Shown: positions 46,491-59,600, counted from the stretch's first letter. The stretch is DNA of 64,000 bases from Membranipora membranacea (GCA_914767715.1 OU612068.1:33730001-33794000); one strand, 5' to 3'. The notes: a model not told the origin generated them from the letters alone. Program-made: numbers and translations.

Positions 46491-47984
46491 ATACTGGGCA
46501 TTTTCTTTTGAGCGGAAAAACGGTCAAGAAGGGAGACAGGTGTCTAATAACAAGGGAGATATAGCAGGACAGGTATGGTTTCATCGATTCCAACAGTTTG
46601 TTTACGTCTCTATTTTATGAGTTAAATTTCAGCAAAATATCTCTCACACTAGCATTCCAAAAGCTTATTACCATAATTTCATTGGTATAGTCATGTTTTA
46701 AAACGGCATAAATCTCTTGAGAAGGTGTAAACAACAATTAAATGTTAGAGTTAGCACCTAAAATAGTCCTGCTTAGATACGTGGGTGATTACTGAACTAA
46801 TCCTTATTTGTATCACCAAATTTTCAGTAGGCATGATAGTGGCTATCATTGTATCAGTATCAGGATTAATTTATACATTTTAACATGAGCACAGAAAATA
46901 AGAGGACTGAAAAAGTGGCTGTATGAATATCAAATTGAAAGTGACTGACTAAACACGACGGATAGAAGATGTCGTGGCCCAGAAACTCTGAAAACAATTC
47001 ATTCATAGTTTCCATCATTTTATTAATTGCAGCTCATGAGGAAAATAGACAATCGAGCTCAGTGCAGTACAAGCAGCACACAGCCTACAGCGGTAGATGA
47101 AATCATTGGTAAACCAAAGGACTTGGCAATGCGCCACATATGACCGGAAGAGCTCACAGAATGTGTGAGTTATCTTTTCACAATTATCTTTTCTTTTCAC
47201 ACTTTTTTTTGTGTATTATGTAATCTTCTAACAGTGTTTAATTCTAATCCAAAGTATCTATTGACATATCCCAATCATTAAATAGTATAGAAATTGGCAT
47301 AGATTCTAGTCTTGCAAATTTTGTTGTTGTTCCAGAGTGCATATGTAACCAAAGTATCTATTGACATATCCCAATCATTAAATAGTATAGAAATTGGCAT
47401 AGATTCTAGTCTTGCAAATTTTGTTGTTGTTCCAGAGTGCATATGTAACCTCGACCACCTCTATGCGCCTGAGCGTTAACAATATCTAGCTGTCTTTAAG
47501 GTTAATGCCAAAACTGTATCTACGTTGATTGATGGAAAGTACTTTGCCTCTATCAATCAATTAATCCGAGGATTGACGCTAGATTTTGTTACAAGAACTA
47601 TGCTGTGAAACGACTTCAAAATTTTCACAAGTGTTTCTCTACATTTTTGCAGTTGGGGGATCAGAGAGTGATATTCATCAAGGTAATACGTGGTGCAGTT
47701 GTCAAGAGAGAAGCGATCAAGAAGGTGCTGCTGTGTTCTGTGCTGGTGTTTATGGGATCGTTGATAGGATGTTATTGGTGAATGGTCAGGCTGTTGTGTT
47801 AGAGATGAAAGAACTGTGTGAGAGAATCCTTGAAGGGCCAATGTGCAAATGTGGTCCTGTGTTTAGGCAGCTAGCATGTGTGTCAAGATATGTAAAATGT
47901 GAAGCTGTCCAAGTTTTCAGATACTCCAAGGAGTCAGAGATTTTACATGTTTGCTGCCTAATAGAAAGAAAAGTTGTTAAATAA
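46491..47984 (+). CDS. unknown gene, three 3' exons
   Basis: Exons 46491-46572, 47033-47108 and 47653-47984 are bounded by clear acceptors (ATATTTCAG, AATTGCAG, TTTTGCAG) and donors (GTATGG, GTAAAC) and join in a single open frame of 163 codons ending in TAA. Upstream exons are missing; the first exon here needs two bases from an earlier one. The sequence runs WAFSFERKNGQEGRQVSNNK, a polar serine/threonine-rich linker, then GNTWCSCQERSDQEGAAVFC, GVYGIVDRMLLVNGQ, MKELCERILEGPMCKCGP and a cysteine-containing end (HVCCLIERKVVK). The cysteine pairs could bind metal, but no known domain pattern fits. Three consecutive phase-consistent exons make a real gene likely. The intron before the last exon holds a 100-bp perfect duplication. 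Confidence 0.55.
47251..47450. repeat. perfect 2 x 100-bp tandem duplication
   Basis: Positions 47251-47350 and 47351-47450 appear identical base for base. The duplication lies within the last intron of the unknown plus-strand gene. Perfect identity suggests a very recent duplication or an assembly artefact. Confidence 0.95.
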
Positions 47985-48784
47985 GATGGCTGGCATTGGA
48001 TTTGTAAGACCTCAGAAAGATTTTTGCTGCATTACAGTTTTATTTGCCAAAGGTAGCTATAAATCTTACATACCTGGCAGTTCACTGTATTTACAAATTT
48101 GTACAAATTTTAGATAATAGTTTCTCAAACGCTTATTTATCAGGCTGTCATGTATATCGATGACTACCAATACTAGGTATATTTTTTATGGGCTTGTGTC
48201 AGTATTTCGCAAATTCTTTTCTGAATCAATGGAATAGTATGCCAAAATGAGGACTTGATCATGAAAATTTTCTGTCAGCTCTAATTTAAATCCTCATTCT
48301 AATCCATCATGCCTAATTATAATTTCAGATTTCACGTAATAAACTACAAATTTGAATCTCAACAAGTGCTGTTGTATTCTAGTGAATCCATAAATATCAC
48401 TGGTCTTATAATTCAAGTTATAGACTTGTTCTGAATTGACAGAATAATATGGCAAAATGATCACTTGATTGAGAAAATTCAAACAAAAAAAGAACGTCCA
48501 TATTTTACACTCGGTCTCAATAATTGCAATTCTGAGGCAAAACAGATCTTATCATCTCGACTTTACTGCTGTGCAATCTTAGCTTGTGTTGTTTTCCTTA
48601 TGAATACATAAATATCACCAGTTATACAATTCGAGTTGCCATTGTTTGAAGTTGAAGTTGGTATTGTTATCCTGTATCGATACTGCTTTGCAAATCCTGA
48701 CAACTAATGGTATGGACTAAATTGTAATTTGGGAAGATAACTCTTACAAATAAGTCCTTGTGCGTCGGGAACAAAATCTGTAGT
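47985..48784. other. 3' flank of the unknown plus-strand gene
   Basis: I recognised no coding exon, poly(A) signal or element. Confidence 0.5.
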
Positions 48785-49818
48785 GGAACTCCCTCTTCGG
48801 AAGAGGGAGTTCATTGGCCAGACATAGAGAAATATATAAGGCCATTGCCATGTTATGTCATGTTGTTAGCCATGACAGTCTTAGCTAGATTTTCCATTAT
48901 AAAATCACCCTGGTTTTTTCATTATACAATCGGCCAGGTTTCTACTTTACCATTGGTTAGATTTTTTCTGGTCAACCATCCTATACTGGGTCAAGGATTG
49001 ATAGGGGGATGGGAAAGTGGTATAAAGGGTATAAAGCTTAAATTCATTTGACTGAATGAAGTTTTCTGCATAGGTGTGTAAAATAGACTCCCCCAACTCA
49101 CCTAAGTGCCACTCACATTATTGAACCACTTTTATATACTTTTCACGTGGATTCAAACTCATATAAAAAACAATGGGCTGTATGAATTTGGAGTTATCTG
49201 CTCTCAATTTGCTAAAATAATTCATTTTTCTTTTTACCTGCAAGCTTTTTTTGGGGACTATGATCAACAATGGAGATATTCAGAAATGCAGAAATTCTCA
49301 TCTACATAGGAAAATAATTTAAATCATTGCTTAGTTAATTTTGAGCATCAATCATTGTCATCACCCTTATTCAATGCCGAGATTATTCAAGATTGACAAA
49401 TAATAAATGTTACAAGGGTGAGTAGTACAGATCATGAATAAATTAGAAATAGCCTTCCCCTGGTTAACTCTTGATGGAGTATAATAATTTTTTGCTCCAC
49501 GTGCTTAGCTCTCATGACCAAATGATAATACATGAATGTATTCTAATATCTATTTTGTTGTGTCGTACCTAAAACCCCATTTACCTCCATTTACTCACAT
49601 CACTCTACACCATACAGGGTCGTAGTTAAGAGAAAATGGCAGGGAGGCCCTGTTTATGACAAAACAGAGGGTGGGCTGCCCCTAAAGAGGGACGCAAGTT
49701 GCCCGGAATCCTCGCAGGTGAGATACGTCTTAGTAAACTAGAATGCATCCTAGAGGTGAGGCCATGGTGGACCTCCTAATCGTGAGTGTGCAGCAAGCTG
49801 CCAGAAACTGAAACAGGC
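48785..49818. repeat. repeat A, copy 2, with extra 490-bp segment
   Basis: This repeats, in the same orientation, the core seen at 39916-40462. The left hairpin unit is cut at GGAACTCCC, so the first hairpin is missing. About 490 bp (roughly 48984-49478) lies between halves that are contiguous in copy 1. The right end stops at CAGAAACTGAAA, exactly where the second hairpin unit begins in copy 1. Shared blocks are nearly identical, so the copies are recent. Confidence 0.8.
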
Positions 49819-50975
49819 ACTCATCAGCCATTGGCAGTGACACTTTGATCTTAGCCAATAGGCCGAGAAGGGCAGGGAGGCGCAAATTCTGTAGGAAGAT
49901 TAATAAACACTTCCTTGGGGATGGAAGCTTATGCTTTGGGGTCTGATAAGAAGCCCAATGCAGATGTACTTCTTCTTGTATCATTGGAATGCTCCTGATA
50001 CCCTAAGTAGCAATATAGGGACCTAGTGTGCATAATCCCTACCAATAATAAAAAAGTAGGGTCCTGATAAGGCCTTCCCAGGGTTTATCTCCACTGCAGA
50101 AAGTGGATGCAGGAGAGCGGAGGAGATAATGGGCATGATGTATTGACAAGAAAAAGAGAAAGCCATCATAAGTAAATGCCTTATAAATACTAAATCACTT
50201 GAGATTGGTCATAAATTCTAAGCTAACTTTCTCCACTGCAGACTTTGCGCCTTTGTTTGGGGGGCAACTTCAACATCAAAAATCCATTTTGTCAAAATTT
50301 CAAAAAAATTGTGAGCATTTTGTGGACCTACGAGCTTGCATAACTTTTTGAGCTCTTTAAAATGATAAATGGTGGCGGCCCTGTAGTTGTCATTTCTGTT
50401 TTAAGGTATACAAATTGTATATGGAAATCTCAACAGAGCTTTCTCCTAAGATAACTCTGAAAATTTATGCAATTAGAGTCTTCTCAGGCAAATTCATCTA
50501 GCTTTCCCACCTAGAACTACAGGCCTGCCATATAACGATTACATCAATGGCATCGATATGTTTCATTATAACTTTGTTGCATCCATCCTAACATTAACTC
50601 TTATGCTAACAGTTACCAGGTAGGTACCTTTATTGTCAAATCCGTTGCATCAAAACCCAACATATAACCATATATGGTTACTGACAGTTCCCATTAGCAT
50701 GGTTCGTATGAGGAAATATCACTATTTCCTCTTTCCTATTGGAAATAAACTACTGTAATATAATGATTTTTACTCCCCCATTTTTTAGGTTTGGTTGTGT
50801 GATCCCAGGAATTGCTATTTTGTCTACAGCACTAACTGCCTCATGAATCAACAGACATCGATATTCAGAGATAAATTCAAATCATCCTTCTAAACTATAC
50901 GGATCATTAGAGTAATTCAGAACAGCTGGGACAAAAATACGTTTGATCTACAGCAAATACACAAACTGTATTTAT
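49819..50975. other. no gene recognised
   Basis: Unique-looking AT-rich sequence. I found no convincing exon or element before the large inverted repeat. Confidence 0.5.
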
Positions 50976-53900
50976 AGTCGGGGATCCCGGGGTCAAAATC
51001 CATGTTAAAAGTGTAAAAGCTAATGTTCATACATTATTGAGTATAAGTGTTATATTTTTGTATTCCACCCTCAGAACAGGAATCACAAGGGGGTTTCATG
51101 GAATTTTACTCATGTTAATCAGGGGGGACAACTTTTTCCATAATCAACTTTTCAGAACATATCTTTAACTTGTGATAGAAGTTTTCAATATTTAGAGCTA
51201 ATACTCTGGATATAGTTTCCTGATACCATTAACTTTGCATAGAAATTTAAAATCATTTACCCAGATTGTTGATGTGCTGCCAATAGCGCAACATCATGAC
51301 ATTACATTAACTTTTTGTGTTTGTCATCTTGAAAGTTTATTTTTCAATTATCTATGGGCTTGTCAGATAAACTGAATCAGCAGAAATGTTGATAAATGTC
51401 TAGAGAATGATCATTGAAAGATTTATTCAGCAATCTCCAATCAGTTGGAAATTATAATGAATTCAATCCGAGTATGCCCCTTTATGAATGGAGTGAATTG
51501 AAGTAACGCTATACAATCATGATCGTATTGTGTGTAATTGTTGCAAATTCTAAGTGTTTAGCTGTTTTAAAAAAGGTCTACATTAACAGAAATCCAAGCT
51601 AGAGACACTCTAAACATTATCATATAATTTTAATTCATTTTTAGACACAATTAACCTGTTTTTTCTACCCGCAAAATTATTTAGATTTTCTTCTCCTTTT
51701 GTAACAGATGATTCTCAACGGTACATTTAGATGTGTTATGTCTCAAAAACCAATTCAGACAAAATTTTGTGACCAAGCTATACTTTCATCAACTTAAATC
51801 ACTGAAATCAAGACAACATCACTCTAGATGCCAAGCTGGCAGAAGAGTCGTGCCTTGATTGTTGGACATAGGTTTAGCCTACATAATAGAATAACATTTC
51901 TCCATTTTACCATCCCGTGGGTAGGGGCGTCAGGTTAAGAGCAGTAACTGTTACCCATCCTACATTGGTGTATTGGCCTTGTTTAGTGCTGGGTCAGTTT
52001 CAGGTCCCGTATTGTACAGGGGATAAAGCTGTTAGAAAAGTAATTGCTAGTCATCAAGATGGATGGAGGTTCATTTGGAGACTAATTGATTCATAATCTC
52101 ATCGTAGGATGCACAGGGGGAAAGCACATGTCTATTGCAGTAACAATCAGGCATACAGTTACAGGATAAAAAAAACGTACCATATTTTGATCAAAATTGG
52201 CCATATAATAGCTTCATCAGTCTCGAACTGAGCCTCAAGTAGGAATTTCAATCAATTACACTTTTGGTCATTTTTTGGTTCATTACACCAAGAAGAATTG
52301 TTTCTTTTGCTGCCGAAAATTTAGAATTCCTGTTGTGCACAAGGGATGGGAATGGAAAAACCTGGGGCACTCACTGAATGATCGAAAGATGTATGACTCT
52401 ACTCGAGTTTATAGCTTCGATTGGTCAAATATGACACTAACATCTGGCTCCACATACCAACCCTACATACCAAATTCAGAGACATACTCGGCAATTACGG
52501 TTTAACACAGTCCATCTTTGAGCCTCTCCTCCTGACAGAATAACACCCTTGTTGTCACGAATCTCAAGGCATGGACATCTATGTGCCCCAGAAGCAGTAA
52601 TGACGCAGAGACTCGCATCCCTGGATTGACAAGCAACTCCATGAGATTGAAGATGAACAGATTGAAAAAGAGGTGTAAAAGGCACAGTAGCCTTATTTAG
52701 TAAAGTAAGTAAGTAAATACAACAACAACAACATCCGGAGTATGGCCACAGAATGTTTACTGATGAGGATAACAGTCAAGAGGAATTGCCCAACAGATTT
52801 TTGGCATATTTGACTGGCAGGCAAGGCAGAAGTGCAAAATAAACAATTCACATCCTTCAGACCCCATCCCATACCAATACCTCACACTCGCCTCCAAGAT
52901 GCCTGAAAACATCATTGCCCCTTAGGGCGTACAGAAACACCTAATATCCCTGAAAGTCAAATAGGCACCCGGACAAGATGGTATTAGTACCAGAGTTCTC
53001 AAAAGAATGGCGGTCAGGTCTTCAGCCCTCAACCACCTTCCCTGAAGGCAAGCAACCCCTGGTAAATCCTTTTCAGATTTAGGTAACTCTGATTGCTGTT
53101 TTCTGGTTGACAAGCTAGTTCAATGTTCCAAGTTGTCTTATTCATAGAACATGTAATGTTCAGAGGCTGTTTGTTCAAGTTTGGCCCAAAGTATGTTTTA
53201 GGGCGGGCCATGGCGCTGAAGGATAGCTCACAAGTATCAGTTCTTGATGTATTGATGAACTCTAAACCTCATAGCAAGCTGAAATTTGCCTTATAAAACA
53301 GTTTCATTGGTGCTTTATTGATTCATTATCCATACATATAACACAAGCGGCCCCCTGATCACCTGTTATTGATAATCGTAAATAGAGTCATTGCGTATTT
53401 AAAACACTTATGGCAATTCTAAGAGTTTTTTTCAAAATTGATGGGGTGGTAGTGGTAGGATGGTAGGGCCATGGCCCCCTGGCACATCCTATGAATACAC
53501 TACTGGAAGACATAATGGTACACAATACAACCCAAAACCACCAGGACTTGCAGGATGTTCTTCAAACCCTTTCAAGCTTGTTGGAAGATTTGACTTTGAG
53601 ATCGACCACATGAGAAGGCAACTCTTGACTTTCTCAAGGCATCATTGGCCACACTCAGCGCCACTGTAACAACACCACACAAAATACTTAGAGCTCAAAG
53701 GTGTCAAATATCTAGGAGTTACCTTTCACAGCAAGTTAACCTGGCGAGCTCACATAATCAACATCACCTCCAAAAGTAACAGCACATTAAGGTTTAATAG
53801 GTGCAACGTTCTGACCATCTCCAAAGCTGTGAAAAAGGCACGCGCAGCCAACCAGTAAGACCGGTGCTGGAGTGCATTGGCCGCATGAAACTGTGTGAAT

Positions 53901-55370
53901 GATGGTCTGGCCAACAGGCTTGAAGCTGTGCAAAGGAGGGCTGCAAGTCTTTTCTGCATAATGAGACGGAATAACAAAAAAACAAACACCACTGGTCTTT
54001 AGAACTCCAAAACTTCCCAAGCTCTCGGACGCAGATGTGACCGCAGACTCAAAGTGTTTAGCCATTACCACGACGACAATGCTAAAGTACTAAGTAAGAA
54101 CATCTCTCAAGATTAGCACACATCAGCAAGGCGTCATCTCATGAATATTTGCCTACTACCTCCCCCAAGTGTGCATCCCACAGTAATCCTTAGGCTTTTC
54201 AAATTTATTTACAGGATTGACCTGGACTGATTAACGGAGTATGACTTATAGGTTCCTTCAAGTCAAAGCTGGATAGGCTGGACTTTGTAATCTGGTAACT
54301 AAACAGAGCTAGCAACTTTATTAACTCAAGGTTTAGGTTGAGTGTATTTGTCTGACGTTTATATCTAACTGTTTTACTGTCCTACATAATATGTTAATTA
54401 GAATAGACCAAAGGCAAGCAAAATTGTATCATAGTATCTGTGGCAGCTCATTCATCTGCTTGTGTTCACCGATAGAATGGTTGGAATCTTTCCGGTGCAT
54501 CCCCAATTTTCTGTAACTTAAAGTGATATTGTCTTGATTTCAGTGATTAAAATTGATGAAAGTATAGTTTGATCGCACAATTTTGTCTGAATTGGTTTTT
54601 GAGACATAACCAATCGTAAATGCACCGTTGAGAATCATCTGTTACGAATAGAAAACGAAACATAAATAATGATATATAGTAAAAAACAGGTTAATTGTGT
54701 CTGAATAATGAGTTAGAATTATATGATATCTTTCAGAATGTCTCAAGCTTGGATTTCTGTTAATGTAGACCTTTTTTAAAACAGCTAAACACTTAGAATT
54801 TGCAACAATTACACACAATACGATCATGATTGTATAGCGTTACGTCAATTCACTCCGTCCATTAAGGGGCATACTCGGATTGAATTCATTATAATTTCCA
54901 ACTGATCAGAGATAGCTGAATAAATTTTTCAATGATCATTCTCTAGACATTTATTAACATTTCTGCTGATTCAGTTTATCTGACAAGCCCATAGATAATT
55001 GAAAAAAAAACTTTCAAGATGACAAACACAAAAAATTAATGTAATGTCATGACGTTGCGCTATTGGCAGCACATCAACAATCTGGGTAAATGATTTTTAA
55101 TTTCTATGCAAAGCTAATGGTATCAGGAAACTACATCCAGAGTATTAGCTCTAAATATTGAAAACTTCTATCACAAGTTAAAGATATGTTCTGAAAAGTT
55201 GATTATGGAAAAAGTTGTCCCCCCTGATTAACATGAGTAAAATTCCATGAAACCCCCTTGTGATTCCTGTTCTGAGGGTGGAATACAAAAATATAACACT
55301 TATACTAAATAATGTATGAACCTCAGCATTTACACTTTCAACATGAATTTTGATCCCGGGATCCCCGACT
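50976..55370. mobile_element. 4.4-kb element with 849-bp inverted arms
   Basis: The left arm (50976-51824) and right arm (54522-55370) are reverse complements of equal length, about 90-95 percent identical by eye. They begin AGTCGGGGATCCCGG, itself a small palindrome. The interior (about 2.7 kb) contains LINE fragments and unidentified sequence, with no transposase that I recognise. The flanks (TTTAT and AATAT) show no clear target-site duplication. A short conserved frame in both arms includes TRGFHGILLMLIRGDNFFHN. It could be a giant foldback transposon or an inverted segmental duplication. The right edge cuts into or abuts a candidate coding exon. Confidence 0.8.
52870..54260 (+). mobile_element. 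degenerate LINE inside the 4.4-kb inverted repeat
   Basis: Fragments in several frames give the expected order of a reverse transcriptase: SLKVK*APGQDGISTRVLKR near 52950-53000, LLEDL..LR with a FNxDK-type region near 53500-53620, LKGVKYLGVTFHSKLTW near 53690-53740, then NRLEAVQRRAASLFC near 53920. Frameshifts and stops are many. The central YADD block is missing or unreadable. The element is an old, dead Jockey/CR1-type copy. Confidence 0.75.
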
Positions 55371-56211
55371 AATATGCCATGATGGCAAGGATACGCCTGC
55401 TGCAATAAAGGACTTGTAGTATACTATTCTTATATATGGGTCATCGTATTCTTTTACTCTCAAACTCTGACATTTTGCTAGAACTGAATATTCAACTGGA
55501 GGCTGTGAAACAAGCGGTTTTTTAGTTTACACTGAAAGTAATGTCACCCTGACAAGCGAAGAATGTTTATTGTAAGGCTCTGTTTTACAGTAGTCCTACA
55601 ATGGGTCCTAACCGATTTGATGATAGTACTATATCAGTTCCATATAGTTTTACATGTCATGTTTTGTTTCAATCTCTATACGCCAGAGACAAACACACTC
55701 TGTGCAAAATAATTTGTTGATTGCAAGGAGAGTCATGACAGAATTGAAATTTTATACCCAGGTGAAATATACACTTCTTTAACTGGTCCTTGGGGAAAAG
55801 AACTCCATTGAAAATACATTTTCCTTCAAAATCATGGTATGACAAAAGAAATCTATTTTGTATTCTTCTCCCAAAGATTTTTCTCTTTAAATTGAATCAT
55901 ATAGCACTGCCACAGGTTCACTCTCATCGCTAAAGCTCAATCCTGAAGAAAATGTGCATGTTGGCTTTCTTTAGATATATTTTTCACATTACAATCACAT
56001 TTTTATTCAAGAAGAAAGACTTACATTTAAGAAGATATCCTTGAGGTGTGTGAAGCTCAGTTCACTGCTGTACGGCTTTATCATTTTATACAATGTCTGA
56101 AGAGCTTCCAGTTTTAGGTTTGGTAGATAGCCATGTCTTTTATGGCCAGTCATCCTGCTGCGGTCTCTGGAACTCAACTGATGACCAGTTAATCTGATTA
56201 CTTTGATGGCC
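55371..56211 (-). CDS. partial gene of unrecognised helical protein
   Basis: Exon 56211-56025 (62 codons, acceptor CGTCATAG, strong GTAAGT donor) encodes AIKVIRLTGHQLSSRDRSRM, then GYLPNLKLEALQTLYKMIKP and FTHLKDIFLN. It continues in phase into an exon starting at 55502 after a TTTCACAG acceptor (PPVEYSVLAKCQSLR, then VKEYDDPYIRIVYYKS). That frame stays open to about 55371, where the inverted repeat begins, and ends soon after inside the repeat. A GTAAAA donor after QSLR would end the exon earlier. The pattern of a helical YLPNL..LQTLYK block recalls CENP-I/Mis6, but the match is weak and from memory. An upstream exon candidate ends at about 57055. It is probably a real gene, possibly cut by the repeat. 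Confidence 0.45.
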
Positions 56212-56532
56212 CTATGACGGTAAATGATACAAGTAAATAATAACTGCAATTATGATTTGCTATGATAATAACATACACTGTGCACTTTATGGCTCATGTT
56301 CGTATCACAAAAACATGAACAGTGAGTGCAAATTTATGTGAGCCTGTGCCTTTGGTCCTCACATATGTTTCATAGCTGGCCAAATATAAATACATAGCAG
56401 ATAACATCAGCCAAATTATGTTTGCTAATCAGCAATTAATGTATAATTTTTTTACTTATTATATATTAATTTGATGGCACATTGAGGGAGAATAGCAACA
56501 CATAATATTTACAAACTGATGGTTTACTGCAG

Positions 56533-56674
56533 ACTTGAAGCGGCTATCAGTGCTCAGCCAATCCAAACAGAGCTGCTGCTTGGAGCAGAGCATGTTATGA
56601 AGAAAGGGTATAAAGATAGTTTCTCAGAAACAAAATCTGATAAATTTGTCAAGCCAATGAACACAGGACATTAG
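56533..56674 (+). other. candidate terminal exon, unknown gene
   Basis: After a good acceptor (TTTACTGCAG) the plus strand is open for 46 codons to a TAG, encoding LEAAISAQPIQTELLLGAEH then VMKKGYKDSFSETKSDKFVK. It looks like a helical segment followed by a polar tail, but no upstream plus-strand exon was found. It lies opposite the presumed 5' part of the minus-strand gene at 55.4-56.2 kb. Confidence 0.3.
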
Positions 56675-59600
56675 ATAAGCGATGAAATTTTAATCGCTCC
56701 ACTGTTACTGATTGCTCTCTTCTCTGTATATTATGCTTATTCCCAAGTTGTAATTCTTCAGTCATTAATGATATATTTGTACCTGTATTTGTACCTGAGG
56801 AATCTAAGAGCTTTTCTTAATTATTACGACAGACAAGTGAAAGAAAACCAGTCAATAATTATCCACTCCTCTAGAATCAGATAAGACCAAGCAAGCAACA
56901 AGGCTAGTTCAACCCAAAATACTTAATAGTATCCTATTTTATTGCCAGAAATAGACCGAGTATTCTATGTAGTAAGGGCAGGGGCTTATCGTATTACCTT
57001 ACATAACACGTTCAGTCTGGTGGTCAATAATGGAGATCACTACCAAATTAATTACCTGTCTGTTGCTAGCTGTGGACCCAATCTTATCCCAGATATCTCC
57101 GCGTATTGAGCAGTATTGGCAAATCAATTTGAAAATATAAAAAAACAGGACCTCGCACTTGATTGCTGTTACACAAACTAATCAAAGCATTTCTAGACTG
57201 TAAGTATATTATTGTCTGCCTCCTGTTATTCTTTGTTGTGATAGGCAGGTAACAAAGGAGCAAAGCCAGCATTTTTTTCTCTCTATTGTCTTTCTTGTCT
57301 GGCATAAAATTTGTGCAGACATAGTTATCATATATGGGCATCGAAATATGTGTACTTACTAATAGAAATAAAGAAATGTGTCAGGAACCTAAAAATTAAA
57401 CAAGGAGGGTTACTGACAATCTTTTAGGTTCAATACCAGTCATGTTAATGGGGGCAGATATAATATGATGGTGCAGGGCCTATAATCTGCTGTCAGGAGG
57501 GTGTAATGATTTTTCACAGGAGATTTTGTTCTATAATTGTTCACCCTGTTTATATAATATCAAGTGCTTTCAAAATTTGCAAATTTCGGGCTTCGTGGCA
57601 ACAATAATAATCATGGATATGAGTGATTTGTCTATAGTCTTGACCTAGTAACTAAAGAAGATTATAATAAGATTATAAGCTATAGAATTTCATTCCAATC
57701 TTTTCCAGTGGTAAAGATATCACAGTTCTATTAGGCTGGGTAAAATATAACACAAGCCAAGGCTAAGTAAGTTGTGGCAAGATAAATCTCAGAGATGAAA
57801 ATAGATGTCTAAGATCTGAGATATCCTTTATTCGTGCAATAAAAAGAGGCAGCACGACCCTCACATTAAAACCCGAAAAGTTATTCATTGTTTACTGGCG
57901 TTCTCTGATTGTTACATTTCAAAGACAAAAAGGATTCCTATTCCCCTCTCTCTCAGCAACAAAGGGATGTGGATCAATAAATAAAAAAGTAATAAAGAAA
58001 TATAAAACTTTTCCAACAATACTATCTATACTCGTTTAACTAAAAACAGGCTATCTAATAAGACATTAAAAGTTTTTTTTTAACTTCTTGGAGTCACGTG
58101 TTACTCAAAATTCTATTTGCTTATTTGGTAAAACAAACAGGCGGGTTCGCCAGACACTTCATTTTAAACTTTTGGTACAGAAGCATATTCAATTCATTAT
58201 CAAGCCAACATAACCTGCCATCATACGAAACACTTTGGTAATTCACTTAAATTATCTTTACTCAAAGGTCTCAATTCTCTATCCATATTTACCAGTATTT
58301 TTCATGATCACTCATATTAAAAGTTGTCAGTTTCATACAAACAGATTTTTGTTCCATGTGATCCAGATTTCAGCTGAAAGGTCCATGACAAGTTGGCAAC
58401 GTCAAATGACAGCTCACGATGCTCTATACACAAAAATCTGATCATCATCACAAAAGTATTCACCATTTTCAAAATGGAATGGAGTTATCTATAACAGTTG
58501 AGAAACATTAAATCTTTTAATCAAAGTAGAGCTTTGAATACCTTTATTAAGAAAATTGAACATCTATATATTTTAGTATAAGTTATTTTGAAAGGTTGAT
58601 TACACACCATATACAGAGGATCAGAATTAGCGATTTTAAAAATTGTTAAAATTTATGTTGAATTCTCGGATGATCACAATGAGGTTTCATCTCATTTGAG
58701 AAATTCATCCTTCCTAAAATGCTTTTGCTTGCCCGTGTTTTAATAGCAAAACTCATACCATACCCTGGAACAATGCTTGCTTGTCATTTATTCATCATTC
58801 TAGCTACAGTGCATACAGGTTGTACAACTCAACATCTATATTATTTATCGACTTTTAGGTATAATTAAATGTTATGACATGGGAGGAAACTGTGCAGGAA
58901 AAAAAGAAAATCTGTGTAGAATTGTCTCATCATTGCATAAGAGAAGACAACATTAATGACGTGCTTATCGGCAATGGATCTACCCTATGTATTTAATCTG
59001 ATTGGATGCTACTTTATCAAACTGGTATGTATGCACATCGATTCAGTGAGTTATTACATCCATCCATTCTGCTCACAATCATGCTTCCTGTTGCTATATA
59101 AAAATGCAAAATTATGATAAGCTACCAGCCAAACCCTGTAGCAAGACCTGAAGAAATAAGTAAAACGTGGATTAAAGTGTTAAAAAGGCAAAAAGAAACC
59201 ACTGTTCTTTCATAGCTATCGCATAGCAATGAACAAAAAAACTAAATCTACTTTCACAAGGACATTATTGAATGATGTAACCGATTTCAAAGCGCGAAAA
59301 ACCCACGGTCTAGACTAGACTTGAAGCACACTGTGGGCACCCTGTGGCCTTTTTGCCGGTTCGGTCTAATAGGTCATCTTTGGCGGCCTTATTGTGGCCT
59401 TATGTAAAATATTGTACACATTTATTATTTTTTATTGTGTATGGATGTCAAAGCATGCATAGCCAGTGTTGTCATGCTGCCATTTTTTCTTTTTTTTGAA
59501 AAAAGAAAAAAGTGGCTTGACAAGGTAATGTATACCTCTCTGTAAGCACAATCCATGTTTAGGATTCAAAAATATTTGTGCATGTGTATGAAACTAGCTA

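Noticed and set aside
47557-47841. 94-codon minus-strand frame
   Set aside because: It is the shadow of the last exon of the unknown plus-strand gene, which has splice support.
53750-54071. Overlapping minus-strand frames of 63-94 codons
   Set aside because: They are antisense to the degenerate LINE, whose plus-strand motifs are clear.
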